Shown one piece after another: positions 11,201-19,969 of a DNA stretch of 64,000 nt (its first letter is position 1; each line of letters starts with the position of its first letter). Position numbers and translations under genes: made by a program. The DNA is from Saccharum officinarum (Eukaryota > Streptophyta > Magnoliopsida > Poales > Poaceae). The notes beneath the pieces are model-generated. The model was given only the letters and a program-made list of their open reading frames with translations, was not told the DNA's origin and made no database searches. The stretch lies in NCBI GenBank assembly GCA_020631735.1, contig CM036221.1, positions 14,241,381-14,305,380 on the forward strand, in the 5' to 3' direction.

Positions 11201-11848
11201 AAATGTGCATGCCATTTCTAACCCTAACACCACAAAATCATCTAGAATGAAAGAAAAGGGAGGAACTTTTTGATGGGTTATTATAAGCTTATTAATCGAT
11301 TAAGGAAACCCAGAATCAAACAGAAAAATAAAAGTTGGAAAAACCCTTGTTAGTGTTACTACCATGGTATCTGGGGAGCGCCACTCGCCGGCGACCCACT
11401 CGAGGTGGGGGCGGACATCGGCGGCGTCGAACTCCATGACCTCCCTGGTCTCCGGGAAGCACACCCTGATCTTGCCGGGCGCGCCGGCGCGGCCGAGGGC
11501 GACCCCGAGCCACCATGCGTCGTCGATGAGCGCGTCGACGGCGGCGTGCTCCGCGGGCAGCGGGCCCCCCGACCCCGAGGCGGGCGGCGGGGGGCGAGGG
11601 CGGAGGCTCCGCGCCGGCAGGGCCTCCCGGAGGCGGCGGTCGGAGTCCTCGGACTCGAGGAGGGAGTCGTACTCGACGGTGTAGCCGCCGCGGGGCTTGG
11701 CGCTGGGCCCCACCACGACGGCCGCGAAGTGCGCCCCGCGCAGGCCGGCCTCGTCGGGGACCACCTCCACGGGGTCGCCCGGGTTGAACCCCTTGGGCGT
11801 CTGCGGCGACGCCGCGTCGCGGCGGCCGGGCGTTCGCGGCGGCCGCAT
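5265..11848 (-). CDS. Agenet/Tudor-like domain protein, three-module gene
   Basis: Multi-exon minus-strand gene; I read 11848-11363, 10015-9599, 5899-5486 and probably 5279-5265, giving about 443 residues. Each large exon encodes two Agenet units, six in all, and each second unit carries a D-x-W-W-[VL]-G-V motif (WW at residues 112-113, 253-254 and 392-393). Agenet domains are plant Royal-family (Tudor-like) folds that in known members bind methylated histone tails or other nuclear partners; nuclear localisation here is inference. Deduced junctions are phase 0 and use GT-AG. I chose the ATG at 11848 because it sits just before the conserved module; an upstream in-frame ATG (11935) would add 29 residues unlike the family. 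The last mini-exon, coding ALEM and a stop, is uncertain: reading through the donor at 5485 gives a stop at 5411 instead. No symbol is assigned because several Agenet paralogues exist in grasses. Confidence 0.82.
5486..5899 (-). CDS. Agenet gene exon 3 (module 3)
   Basis: Codes residues 302-439. The acceptor TTTTTCAG precedes 5899, and NVAKLKF continues in frame from exon 2. It contains Agenet unit 5 (about residues 309-370, ending HIRPCPPD) and unit 6 (about 378-436, NDGWWVGV and LRLHYDWMGGRW). HIRPCPP and HVRPCPP match between exons 2 and 3, as do LRLHYDW and LRLRYDW. A donor GTACGC lies at 5485-5484, at the same place in the module as the other two donors, so I favour splicing here over reading on to the stop at 5411. 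Confidence 0.82.
8006..9071 (+). mobile_element. 5'-truncated RTE-type LINE
   Basis: A non-LTR retrotransposon 3' end. It begins inside the reverse transcriptase domain, with no 5' UTR or endonuclease, which is the usual result of incomplete target-primed reverse transcription. The coding part is followed by a short 3' UTR (CTACCCCAACTTGCTTGGGA) and a tail of TTG repeats at about 9051-9071. A simple-repeat tail in place of poly(A) is characteristic of the RTE clade. It lies antisense in the Agenet gene intron. I could not define a target-site duplication. Confidence 0.85.
8009..8944 (+). CDS. LINE reverse transcriptase, C-terminal part (RTE clade)
   Basis: An uninterrupted 311-codon frame. 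Recognisable blocks are GLYQGSALSPYLFALVMDE (finger/palm), the catalytic FADD at residues 57-60 followed by VVLVDD, KTEYM (about 90-94), FRYLGSML and WRQASGVLCD thumb-like blocks, then the RTE C-terminal region with CHARACTERISTIC words WFGHVQWRPPE and SGRGRPKLTW. The N-terminal half of the domain and the endonuclease are missing, so it cannot act alone even though the frame is open to its natural stop. The annotated start is simply the first ATG after the truncation point. Confidence 0.85.
   Translation: MYKDVVTFVRTCDCDTSDFPIKIGLYQGSALSPYLFALVMDEVTRNIQGDIPWCMLFADDVVLVDDSRAGVNRKLELWRHTLESNGFRLSRTKTEYMRCDFSATRHEEGDVSLDGQVVAKNDTFRYLGSMLQKDGDIDEDVRHRISAGWLKWRQASGVLCDKKVPQKLKGKFYRTAIRPAMLYGVECWPTKRRHVQQLSVAEMCMLHWCCGHTRRDRVRNDDIRDRVGVAPIEEKLIQHRLRWFGHVQWRPPETPVRSGVLKRADNVKSGRGRPKLTWDESVKRDLKEWNISKNLAIDRSAWRLAINVSEP
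9091..9256 (+). mobile_element. SINE (grass tRNA-derived, Au/ZmSINE2-like)
   Basis: It begins near GGGCAGGCCTGGTGCAGTTG, with an A-box-like GGTGCAGTTGGTGAG and a B box GGGTTCGAAGCC. It continues through CTTTCCCCAGACCCCACTCG and ends GCACTGGGTCTGCCC-type then TTT; these are hallmarks of this grass SINE group. It is flanked by a 15-bp perfect duplication TATATATTTTAGGAT (9072-9086 and 9257-9271), extendable to 19 bp with one mismatch. The left duplication starts immediately after the LINE's TTG tail. Short T tail, no coding capacity. Confidence 0.9.
9599..10015 (-). CDS. Agenet gene exon 2 (module 2)
   Basis: Codes residues 163-301. The acceptor TTGTAG lies just before 10015, and the first codons (EIPKTMPYAKG) continue in frame from exon 1. 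It contains Agenet unit 3 (about residues 171-232, ending HVRPCPP) and unit 4 (about 240-300, GDRWWVGV and LRLRYDWVDDQWEQVSK). The donor GTAATC follows CAAAG at 9598-9597. It is 417 nt, nearly the same as exon 3. Confidence 0.85.
10429..10588. mobile_element. Stowaway MITE (Tc1/mariner)
   Basis: Near-perfect inverted ends: CTCCCTCCATTCCAAATTAT on the left and ATAATTTGGAATGGAGGGAG on the right. The left flank is TA, the Stowaway target; the right flank is TG, one base changed. 160 bp, non-coding. It sits in intron 1 of the Agenet gene. Confidence 0.9.
10864..11293. repeat. Tandem direct repeat, two units of about 222 bp
   Basis: Unit 1 starts at 10864 and unit 2 at 11086, both with AAATCCATCCATCAGATACA. 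Shared blocks continue through AACAATAGCTAGCAATTCAA, GCCATTTCTAACCCTAACAC and ATTATAAGCTTA. Units differ by scattered substitutions and small indels. It lies in intron 1, just downstream of exon 1, so it could influence transcription or splicing, but that is only a possibility. Confidence 0.88.
11363..11848 (-). CDS. Agenet gene exon 1 (module 1)
   Basis: Codes residues 1-162. A short basic/proline-rich start is followed by Agenet unit 1 (about residues 21-85, FNPGDPVEVV ... RSLRPRPP) and unit 2 (about 102-160, with DDAWWLGVAL). Donor GTAGTA follows ATACCATG at 11362-11361, leaving complete codons. The exon is strongly GC-rich, as is common in 5' exons of grass genes, unlike the AT-richer exons 2 and 3. 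That GC content also creates long ORFs in other frames, which are not real. Confidence 0.83.
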
Positions 11849-12003
11849 CGTGGCGGGGCGGGAGCAGTGCGGTAGGATGCTGGAGTGGACTGAGCACAAC
11901 TGGAGAAGAGAGAGAGCACGAACAGCGACAGACAAGGCTTCCGAACTTGACAGCTTGCTTCCTTCGGCCGAGGCCCAGAGAAGACATCTGCCGTGGGATC
12001 AGC

Positions 12004-12009
12004 CACGTG
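12004..12009. promoter_or_regulatory. G-box CACGTG upstream of the Agenet gene
   Basis: A perfect palindromic CACGTG lies about 156 bp upstream of the chosen ATG. G-boxes bind bZIP and bHLH factors in plants. No TATA box is obvious in between. Function is inferred from the motif and position only. Confidence 0.35.
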
Positions 12010-12049
12010 GATGGTCAGGTCACTCCTGGATTCCTCGCTTAGGCTATCC

Positions 12050-12481
12050 GCACTCATAGACCTTTATATTCATCCTCTATACGTCCTGGTCAGCAAGATT
12101 CTCTCCTCTATACTCAATTCTCCCGCACCCATCCATCCTCTATATCATCCTCTATCCACTCTATCCACTATGGAACCCACTTGTCACTTTATCTAAATAT
12201 ATCCATGTGTGATCTAGTTTTGAAGGATTTATTGAGACGAATTTAATGGTGCAATCGAAATTTAATTTGGATTTTTGGTTTGTGAGTTATAGCATTTTTT
12301 CCTTTGTTTAGCTAGTGGGGCCCGCCACTGCCTACTATAGAGTAAACATTGTACTACTCTAAATATAGAGTGAGAGAAATGATAGAGTATCGTTTTAGAG
12401 TACCCAGTGCAGCAGTTTTTACTCTATATTCATACTCTAAAACTTTAGAGTATCGTTTAGAGTATGCCACTGCGGCCAGTC
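12050..12481. mobile_element. Non-autonomous DNA element (CTCTA-rich MITE)
   Basis: The left end GGCTATCCGCACTCATAGAC and the right end GTATGCCACTGCGGCCAGTC are imperfectly inverted. The right part carries repeated words ACTCTAAA/TAGAGTAT in both orientations. A second, truncated copy of the right part occurs in the opposite orientation at 49336-49441, supporting mobility. No coding region. The superfamily is not clear. Confidence 0.6.
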
Positions 12482-12484
12482 TTA

Positions 12485-12727
12485 GGGCCACGTTTAGATT
12501 GCAAAAAAAATTTCAAACCGATGAATAGTACCACTTTCGTCTTATTTGACAAATATTGTCCAATCGTGGACCAACTAGGCTCAAAAGATTCATCTCGTGA
12601 TTTCCAACTAAACTGTGTAATTAGTTAATTTTTTACCTACATTTACTACTTTATGCATGGGTCCAAAGATTGATGTGATGGAGAGAGTGAAAAAATTTCA
12701 ACTTTTGGGGTGCATCTAAACAATGCC
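12485..12727. mobile_element. Tourist-like MITE copy 3
   Basis: Ends are GGGCCACGTTTAGA and TCTAAACAATGCC. The left flank is TTA (12482-12484) and the right flank TAG, an imperfect duplication. The inside matches the family (AAAGATTCATCTCGTGATTT, TGTAATTAGTTAATTTTTTA, TTTATGCATGGGTCCAAAGA). 243 bp, the same length as copy 1. Confidence 0.8.
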
Positions 12728-12746
12728 TAGGCCAGGGTAAGATTTA

Positions 12747-12936
12747 GGGTGTGTTTAGTGGGTGAAAAGTAGGTGAAAAGTTACTATGCTCAAAAGATTC
12801 GTCTCGATATTTACAGACAAACTATGTAATTAGTTATTTTTTACCTACATTTAATGCTCCATGCATGCGTTCAAAGATTTGATGTGATGGGTGAAAGAGA
12901 AAATATTTTGGGTTTGTATGGAAATTGAACGGGGCC
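12747..12936. mobile_element. Tourist-like MITE copy 4 (internally shortened)
   Basis: Starts GGGTGTGTTTAG and ends GAACGGGGCC, flanked by TTA on both sides (12744-12746 and 12937-12939). At 190 bp it has lost about 50 bp relative to copies 1 and 3 near the left end. Only 19 bp separate it from copy 3. Confidence 0.82.
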
Positions 12937-13059
12937 TTAAGAGATTTTATGGACATTAAATTGGATGACACATCTGAAAAACGAAGTTTCTAGCCCATAT
13001 AGACGAAGAGAGAAGATCGTTTCACAGGGACGAGGCAACATCGTTTGTAAGTCATCGGT

Positions 13060-13245
13060 AAGGCAGTGTCACCGAGGTTTTTATGGCCCAGTTTCTAACC
13101 CATCTATTTTTTTAGAATAGTGCAGCATGAAACTCTCTCTACTTCCACGAAACTTTCGTCACCTCTCACTTCATCAATACAGTGTCATGTCAGCATATTT
13201 AATACCCATAAAACTCTATGAAACCCCCATTAAGGTTGGCCTAAG
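13060..13245. mobile_element. MITE-like remnant, left partner
   Basis: The stretch CATCAATACAGTGTCATGTC, TTTAATACCCATAAAACTCT and CCCCATTAAGGTTGGCCTAA resembles a common grass MITE-like repeat (recalled family, not searched). A related end (ACTGAGACTGGCCTTAG) lies at about 16270-16425, so the two may be ends of one larger element or two independent copies. Confidence 0.4.
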
Positions 13246-13855
13246 AGCAACCACAATGTATATGGACTGGGTAATCCATAAGGACAGCATTTGTGTTAGT
13301 GGGTTATAGCTATTGTTGTTGCCACAATTTAGTAGTCTAAATGGACCAAAATGTGGGCCCCACTAAAATATTAAAAAAAGAGACTGAACTGTCCAGCCTC
13401 TTCTTCCCCGATTCCCCATCTCACGGGCAGTACAGGGGCGACGCCATAGTCCTGCACTCCGATCCGCAGAGGCTCGTCTCCACCTGGACCGGTGCCGTTG
13501 CTCTCGGCGTGGTCGCCTGCGTCCACCAGCACGCCTCTGTAACATTGTGGTTGCCCTAATCGCACGACACCCGCACTGAGCCTCTCTTTTCGTTTCATTG
13601 ATCCCATGCTCTGGCTGTGAAGAGGCGCCTCTCCGTCCCCTTCATCCCGCCTGCTCGCGCCATTCTCCCCACCTCCTCCCGCAATTCGCTTGAGCTCCGA
13701 CAGCCGCCAGAGGTACGACACCACGACGGCGTCTAGTAGGAACACCGTGTGGGCAACCTGCAGATGCAGGTACGCCGCATGAAACGACGAGGCCATCGCA
13801 AGCGCCGCAACAACGGGGGCCTCCTACCCAGACACCGGCTTCCCCTCCCAATCAC
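13246..13855. other. GC-rich low-copy block, no gene recognised
   Basis: Contains open frames on both strands (13371-13796 minus, 141 codons) but no domain I recognise. The part 13729-13855 is repeated, imperfectly, at about 15811-15940 on the other side of a solo LTR. The minus-strand translations of the two copies look similar (GKPVSG.EAPVVAALAMASS versus GKPASGQEATVAVALATAAS), hinting at a broken duplicated gene fragment. I do not name a product. Confidence 0.4.
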
Positions 13856-15800
13856 TGAAAAGCCTAAGTTTGGTTTTGGTAATTAATGACACCAAGTTGC
13901 TAATGCCATGTGTTAAACATTTTGAGTTAGGCATAAGCAACACATGTGATGAAGATGTATGTGGCAAGGAGTGGTGGCCACCAGATCACAAAGAGTTGGT
14001 GCATGAAATGATGAGCAAGATCATGGTGGTGATGCACATAAAATGATAGACATGATGTTCAAGTAGAGGAGAAGGTTCTAAGAGCGCAAGGCAAAGGTAT
14101 AACCATAGGGTTTTCCTTTTGCCGGTCTAAGATGAGTAGAGAAGTGATTGACCGAGTTTAGGATACATAGCCAACTATCAAGAGGGCAATCACGGTTAGC
14201 TCGGAAATCAAGTGCCACTAGATCAATGTCTTGAGCATATGCATTAGGATCTAGTAGAGAACTAACATAACGCCTTAAAAAATGTTTGTGAAATGCTAAC
14301 ACACATGCACATGGTGGTGTACACTTGGTGGTGTTAGCACATTTGCGAAGGCGGTGGAGTTTAAGCGGTAAAGAGGGGTTTGGATTCCTCTCTCCCTCTC
14401 GCCGAGCTTGCGAGGCGGGATTCGACGCTTTTTGGGGAAGTGAAATGTCTATTTTCTACTGCGCCGGAAGTCGGAAAAGAAACGGAGGCAAACGACGGTC
14501 ACTGTGGTGACCGGACGCTGCACCGGACGCGGTCGCGGTTTGACCGGACGTGTCCGGTCAGTTCTCAGCAGTTGTCAGGCGCGCGAGTGTTAGGGTTTCC
14601 AACTAGCGCGTCCGGTCCCTCACGGAACCGGAGCGTCCGGTCAGGCACCCAGAGGGGCAGAACTGGTCATAGAGCCGACCGGACACGCGGCGCGTCCGGT
14701 CATGTGCGATCGGACGCGTCCGGTCGTGGAGCAATCTTACTGGACTCCGACCGAATACTAGGTGCAGCGCGTCTGGTCAAACGCTAGAGCGCGTCCAGTC
14801 ACGGCAACGGTAACTTCTGATGCACACTATTCACGCTTGTCCTGTAGTGACTGGACACGTCCGATCACCCTGATCGGAGTGTCCGGTCAGCTCGTTTTTA
14901 ACTACGTCGTTTGGTAACGGCTAGCTGCGTACCACTTTGCTATAAATAGAAGATGTCCGGGGTTTGAGGGTAACTCTTGCACATTTTGAGACCTAGAGAC
15001 ATCCTTTGAGCTAGAGAACAACCTCTCCACTCATCTCGTTGCTTAGTTGCACATCTTGAGTGAGATTGAGTGAGATTCAAATGCATTGCTTGAGAGTTGT
15101 ATTCTAGAGGCACTTGATCTTTGAGTTGCTGCGGATTTTTTGTTACTCTTCTGTGTTTCCTGACACGGTAGATGGCTCGGAGCAGCGGAGGTGATTGAGC
15201 TCACAATTGAAGATTGTTGGAGCCCTCACCAAGTGTTGTAAGGGGTTCTTGATCCTTCCCCACAGGAGTTCACAAATTGGATACTCTAGTAGAGCTCGTG
15301 GCTTGGAGGATCCCCATCTTGTGTGCGGTTGTGAGGCGCCCGCCGAGGGCTCGACTCTTAATAGTCGATTAGCTCGCGAACCGACAAGTGGGTGTATCGC
15401 CACAACGAGAAGTAGCTTGCCGGGAAGTAAGTGAACCTCGGTAAAAATCTTGTGTCATCTCTTTGCCGAGGATTTCTCTTGTGGTTGATCATTGTGATTG
15501 ATTCTTCGAGTGCATTACTTCTCTACATTGTTGGTATAAGAATCAAGTCACTTGCTCTTTACTTTCTTGTACTTTTCTTAGTGTACACATAGGAGTAAGT
15601 AGCTTAGTGACTTAGTCTTGTTGGTGTGTATTAGAGATCATAGCCTTGCTTCACTAGAATTATATAGGTGGCTTGCATAGTGTAGTTGAGCTAGTGCTAG
15701 AATTAGCTTAGCCATCTTTTATACTCACGTGGTTGTTTAGTGAAGCTTGTAGATTTTAAATAGGCTATTCACACTCCCCTCTAGCCATTTGGACCTTACA
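13856..15800 (+). mobile_element. Solo LTR of a SIRE/Opie-like copia element
   Basis: Begins TGAAAAGCCTAAGTTTGG and ends CTAGCCATTTGGACCTTACA, with TG...CA ends. It is flanked by a perfect 5-bp duplication ATCAC (13851-13855 and 15801-15805). It is related to the LTRs at 16713 and 36006 in opposite orientation (shared ends and GACCGGACGCGTCCGGTC-type words at about 14,500-14,890). A TATA box CTATAAATAG lies near 14941-14950. The absence of an internal region shows LTR-LTR recombination removed the body. Confidence 0.9.
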
Positions 15801-16578
15801 ATCACGCACCCGCATTCGGCAGGAACGACAAGCGGCCTACAGATGCATGTACGCCGCCTAGAACGATGCGGCCGTCGCAAGAGCCACAGCAACGGTGGCC
15901 TCCTGCCCGGATGCTGGCTTCCCCTCCCCATCCTCTCTAGGCACCCCTTGCGGCAGCATCCTCTCCGAGCTCCTATCCATGGCCATTCCGTGGAGATTTA
16001 ACAGAGAGGCAGAGGCAGAGGGAATTAGGGAAGGAAGTCTGGACCGCTGGAGCAAGGATGAAGACAGCAACAAGGATAAGATCATGGCGTGCCTGGGAGT
16101 TTGTGTGGCCGTGGGAGTTCACAGGGCATGGGCCCACATGTAAGATTCAATAACATATGCATATCCAATATCCATCAGCAAATCATCATCATACTATTGA
16201 AAGTTTGGTTTTCGCTAATGTGTATCCATCGTGCGTGGCTACAAAATTCATGACACATCTGATTATAATGCCATGTAATGATTTAATACGGTGAGTAATC
16301 TATGAAACCGTGAGATGAAACTGTGCATTGAGAGTGCAAGTTTCATTCATTAATCCTAACTTTTAAAGCTGATGTGTCATTCTTGGAAATAGTGTTACGA
16401 AATAGCCACTGAGACTGGCCTTAGCGATCATCACCAACCCCAACACAAGAATCCTTGTTGACGCTCGATAACATGTGGATCACACACCAAGGCTAGCACG
16501 TCCGTGGTTGACACCCGACTGTAAGGGTACTCCTAATATAGACACTTGAGTAATTTCTATTTATATTAACTATACTAT
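15801..16578. other. Intergenic: duplicated block and MITE-like end
   Basis: 15811-15940 is the partner of the block at 13729-13855. 16270-16425 ends ACTGAGACTGGCCTTAG and resembles a MITE-like end. Plus-strand frames (15895-16143) and minus-strand frames (15858-16085) are not recognisable proteins. Confidence 0.4.
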
Positions 16579-16712
16579 CAGGGCCGGCCCTGGGGCAGGG
16601 CGAGCGGGGCACACGCTCTAGGCCCCTGACGTCAAGGGCCCCATTAGTGGCCAGCAGGTATGTGTTCTGTATGTGTATATATTTTATAGTTGAAAAGATA
16701 GTCATAGCTTGT
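16579..16712. mobile_element. hAT-like element end, truncated
   Basis: Begins CAGGGCCGGCCCTGGGGCAG, resembling the CAGGGCCGGC-type ends of plant hAT elements, followed by the typical GGGCGAGCGGGG and GGGCCCC-rich subterminal part. The copia element at 16713 interrupts it; I did not find the opposite end beyond 37945. Confidence 0.45.
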
Positions 16713-18632
16713 TGAAAGGTCTTGATGGCTAGAGGGGGGTGAATAGCCTTTTTTAAAATTTTCTACAAAGACAAGCTAAACAAGTTTATCAATATAACAA
16801 ATAGCGAGATGTGAATTTTGCTTAGCCTACGGGGTGTTTACAAGCCACCTATCCAAAACACAATTCTAGTAATTGCACTCAACCACACAAGTCAAACCGC
16901 ACAACTTAACTACAACTAAAGCTAGCTAGCTACACAAGCTAAGAGTTACACTAACAAGCTAGCAAGGTAACTAAGAAATTAATACAAGAGAGAGTTAGGA
17001 GGATATCACCGAGGGGTGAAGTAATGAGCCAACCAATCAATATGATCAAGAGATGAATACCACAATACACAACCACCGGGATCAATCAAAACACAATAAG
17101 AATGATGACACGAAGATTTATCCCGAGGTTCACGTGCTTGCTGGCACGCTAGTCCCCGTTGTGTCCCTCTTCACCACGTGGTTCGGTGGCTAATCGGTCA
17201 CACACCGAGCCTCTTAAAAGGCGCCACAAGAACCTACCAAATGACAAAAGGTTGCAATGACACGAAGCAATTTACTAATGTTGCCTTTGGCGCTTCGCCG
17301 AGGTAGGCACAAACCCCTCACAATCACCAGAGGTGGCCAAGAACAATCACCAACTCTTGCCAACGCCTCCAAGCTGCTCCAAGCCGTCTAGGTGGCGGCA
17401 ACCACCAAGAGAAACAAGAATCCTGCAGCAAATCAACCACCAAGTGCCAACTAGATGCAATCTCACAATGCAAATGCACTTGGATCACTCAATCTCACTT
17501 CGAATATGCAAAGAAGCAAGAGAGATGAGTGGGAGGGGAGTTGCTTAGCTCAAAGTGCTCACAAGTATGTCAAATGTTCGAGAGGGAGAGCCTTGAGCCG
17601 GGCAACGAGTATTTATAGACGTACCCCTTTGAAAAGAGCCGTTAGAAACTTAAACAGCCGAAATTGTGCTGACCAGACGTGCTGGTCCAACTGACCGGAC
17701 GCGCCGGTCGCCCAACGGCTAACTGCGAAGCAACGACCGGACGCGCTCATCGCGCAGACCGGACGCGCTGGAAATGATCAGACGCGCTGGTCCCGTGAGT
17801 GACCGGACACGCTGGTCGTCTGAGCAACGCTCAACGAAACAGTGACCGGACGCGCTGAAGAAAATGACTGGACGCGACAGTGCCAGCGTTCGGTTAGAGT
17901 CTAGTAAGCTCCCTGAACGACCAGACACGTCCGATCGTCAGTGACCGGACGCGCTGCGCGTCCGATCATCAAACTAAAACACGCGCAGAGACTGAACACT
18001 GACCGAACGCGTCCGGTCATGCAAAGACCGCGTCTGGTTCAGCGTCCGGTCACCTCTGTGACCACCGTTCGCCTCTGTTTCTTTTCTGGACTTTTGGCGT
18101 AGTGGAAAATAGTCGTTTCAACTCCTCGAAAACGCCTGAATCCCGCCTCGCAAGCTCGGCAGGAGGGAGAGAGGACCCCAAACCCTCTCTATCGCTCAAA
18201 CTCCACCGCCTTCGCAAACGTGCTAACACCACCAAGTGATCTTCGTCATGTGTGAGTGTGTTAGCATTTTCACAATCATTTTTCGAGGCGTTATTAGTTC
18301 TATCCAAATGCATATGATTATGAAATGCACACCTAGAGGCACTTAGGAGTTCAATAGCCGTGTCATTCCCCTCTTTATAGTATGGCTATCTATCCTATAA
18401 TGTAACCACACCCACTAGGTGTCTTGGTTACTAAAACACAACCCTTAAGCATATACCTTTGCCTTGATCACATAGGGTTGCGTCTAAATCCAAGTGTGGC
18501 CATCATGATCACCATGTCCATCTTGCCACCAACCTTGGAATGTACTAATCCTCATATGCTACATACAACTTAGGCATAGGATTAGTACTTAGGCATTGTC
18601 ACTAATTACCAACACCAAACATAGGACTTTCA
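16713..18632 (-). repeat. 3' LTR of the SIRE/Opie-like element
   Basis: 1,920 bp, plus-strand ends TGAAAGGTCTTGATGGC and CATAGGACTTTCA. A TATA box reads TATAAATA on the minus strand (about 17611-17618). It carries an array of ACCGGACGCG/CGCGTCCGGT words (about 17672-18050), several decayed by C-to-T or G-to-A changes relative to the other LTR. It retains a roughly 50-bp piece near 18430-18485 that the 5' LTR lacks. Confidence 0.95.
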
Positions 18633-19760
18633 ATCTCCCCCTTGTTGGTAATTGGTGACAAACCTTTCACAAAGATGTTATGATAAAATTTTGATTGAAC
18701 CCATGTGACATTGTCCAAGTATATTACCATGTGTAAGAATTATGGACATGTGATCATGAATTCAAATTGATAGCAATGGCTCCCCCTACATGTATGCTAT
18801 ATGTTTGGATTTTGGAAGCATACATGTTAGATAGGAAAGATTAGGAGCATTGACTACCAATAGGTGCTAAGTGTTTAAGATTATAGACCTTTGAAGTGTG
18901 ATACCATCGGAGTAGCGATAAACACCATCTTAGCATCTTGTGTAGTTAGATACCACTTGTAAAAACACAAACATAACTAGAAACCTCGTGAGATCAACAT
19001 TATAAGGAAGGTTCTAGTACCACTTTGAAAAACATGAAGCAAGAAAAATCTAACTACTTCCTATTCATGCTAGTACCTCAATACACCTTTCAATTGTATA
19101 CTAGCAAGTCACCACACAAGCAAAGTATCAGAGAAAAAGAAATGCATAACTATGCATCATACATATGAAGTGCACATGTAAATGCAACATTCATGCTTAA
19201 GAGCTTGCTCCCCCTACTTGTGTGCTCAAAATTTTAGTTGATCCCCTTCTTTTATCAATTCTCCCCTTTGTGCTTCTCCCCCTTTGAGTTCTATCTTTGT
19301 GAACAATATTTTCTCCCCCTTTGGCACCAATTGACCACAAGGAGCAAACTTTAGATAGATTATCATATTGAAATATGGGGTGAGGATCAAGTTTGTGATT
19401 CAACCTAGATTGCTTGCATAAATAAAATGCTTCGGTTTGGTCCAAGGACAAGCTTCTTCACACCTCACTAGAAGGGTTATCATGCACCATGTTGAAGCAA
19501 ATATTTAGACAAGTTTTCTAGATTAGACACTTAGGATCACAAGCTACTTAAACAAGTTATATGCTACCACTAGATCATACAAGACATGGAAACAATAGTG
19601 GCACCATATAAACTTCAAATTTATTTAATTTTCATGAATGAGCCTAGAACATGTAAATTATGACTAGATGCACTAAACAAGTCCTTAGCATAGAATGTAT
19701 GACATGTCAACCAATTGTACCTTAGGGCTCGAGGGAGAGTCATGTCATATATGGGGTGCA
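18633..19760 (-). other. 3' untranslated region of the SIRE/Opie-like element
   Basis: Between the pol stop (19761) and the 3' LTR. The polypurine tract AAGGGGGAGAT lies directly against the LTR on the minus strand (about 18633-18643). A further run of minus-strand purine tracts (GGGGGAG-type) occurs near 18781, 19209, 19265 and 19312. No open frame here looks like a protein, so I see no envelope-like gene. Confidence 0.7.
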
Positions 19761-19969
19761 TCAACTCATGTTGAAGAAGTCAAGTATGTTCAACTCATTC
19801 TTTAGCTTGTGAAATCTCTTCTCATCAAGTGGCTTGGTGAATAGATCGGCTAATTGATCTTCGGTGCCCACACTCTCAATAGTAATGTCACCCTTTTGTT
19901 GATTATCTCTAATAAAGTGATGATGAACATCAATATGCTTTGTTCTTTGGTGTTGAATCGGATTGTTGG
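19761..19969 (-). pseudogene. Copia RNase H, C-terminal part
   Basis: The minus strand is open from the insertion junction to a TGA at 19761-19763, with TKHIDVHHHFIRDNQQKGDI and LADLFTKPLDEKRFHKLKNE, the standard end of copia RNase H. It continues the frame interrupted at 27810 by the gypsy element; GTTGG at both junctions is the target duplication. The two halves are separated by 7.8 kb, so no enzyme can be made without removing that insertion. Confidence 0.9.

Larger units (their letters stand above)
10016..11362 (-). other. Intron 1 of the Agenet gene
   Basis: 1,347 bp between the donor GTAGTA and the acceptor TTGTAG on the minus strand. It contains a Stowaway MITE (10429-10588) and a roughly 222-bp tandem direct repeat close to exon 1 (10864-11293). 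No other coding signal is visible. Confidence 0.8.

Noticed and set aside
11405..12059. Long plus-strand and alternative minus-strand ORFs over Agenet exon 1
   Set aside because: They are shadows caused by the very GC-rich exon; only the frame with Agenet motifs joins exon 2 in phase.
18633..19760. Envelope-like gene in the SIRE element's 3' region
   Set aside because: Some SIRE relatives carry one, but no long minus-strand frame or membrane-type sequence exists here.
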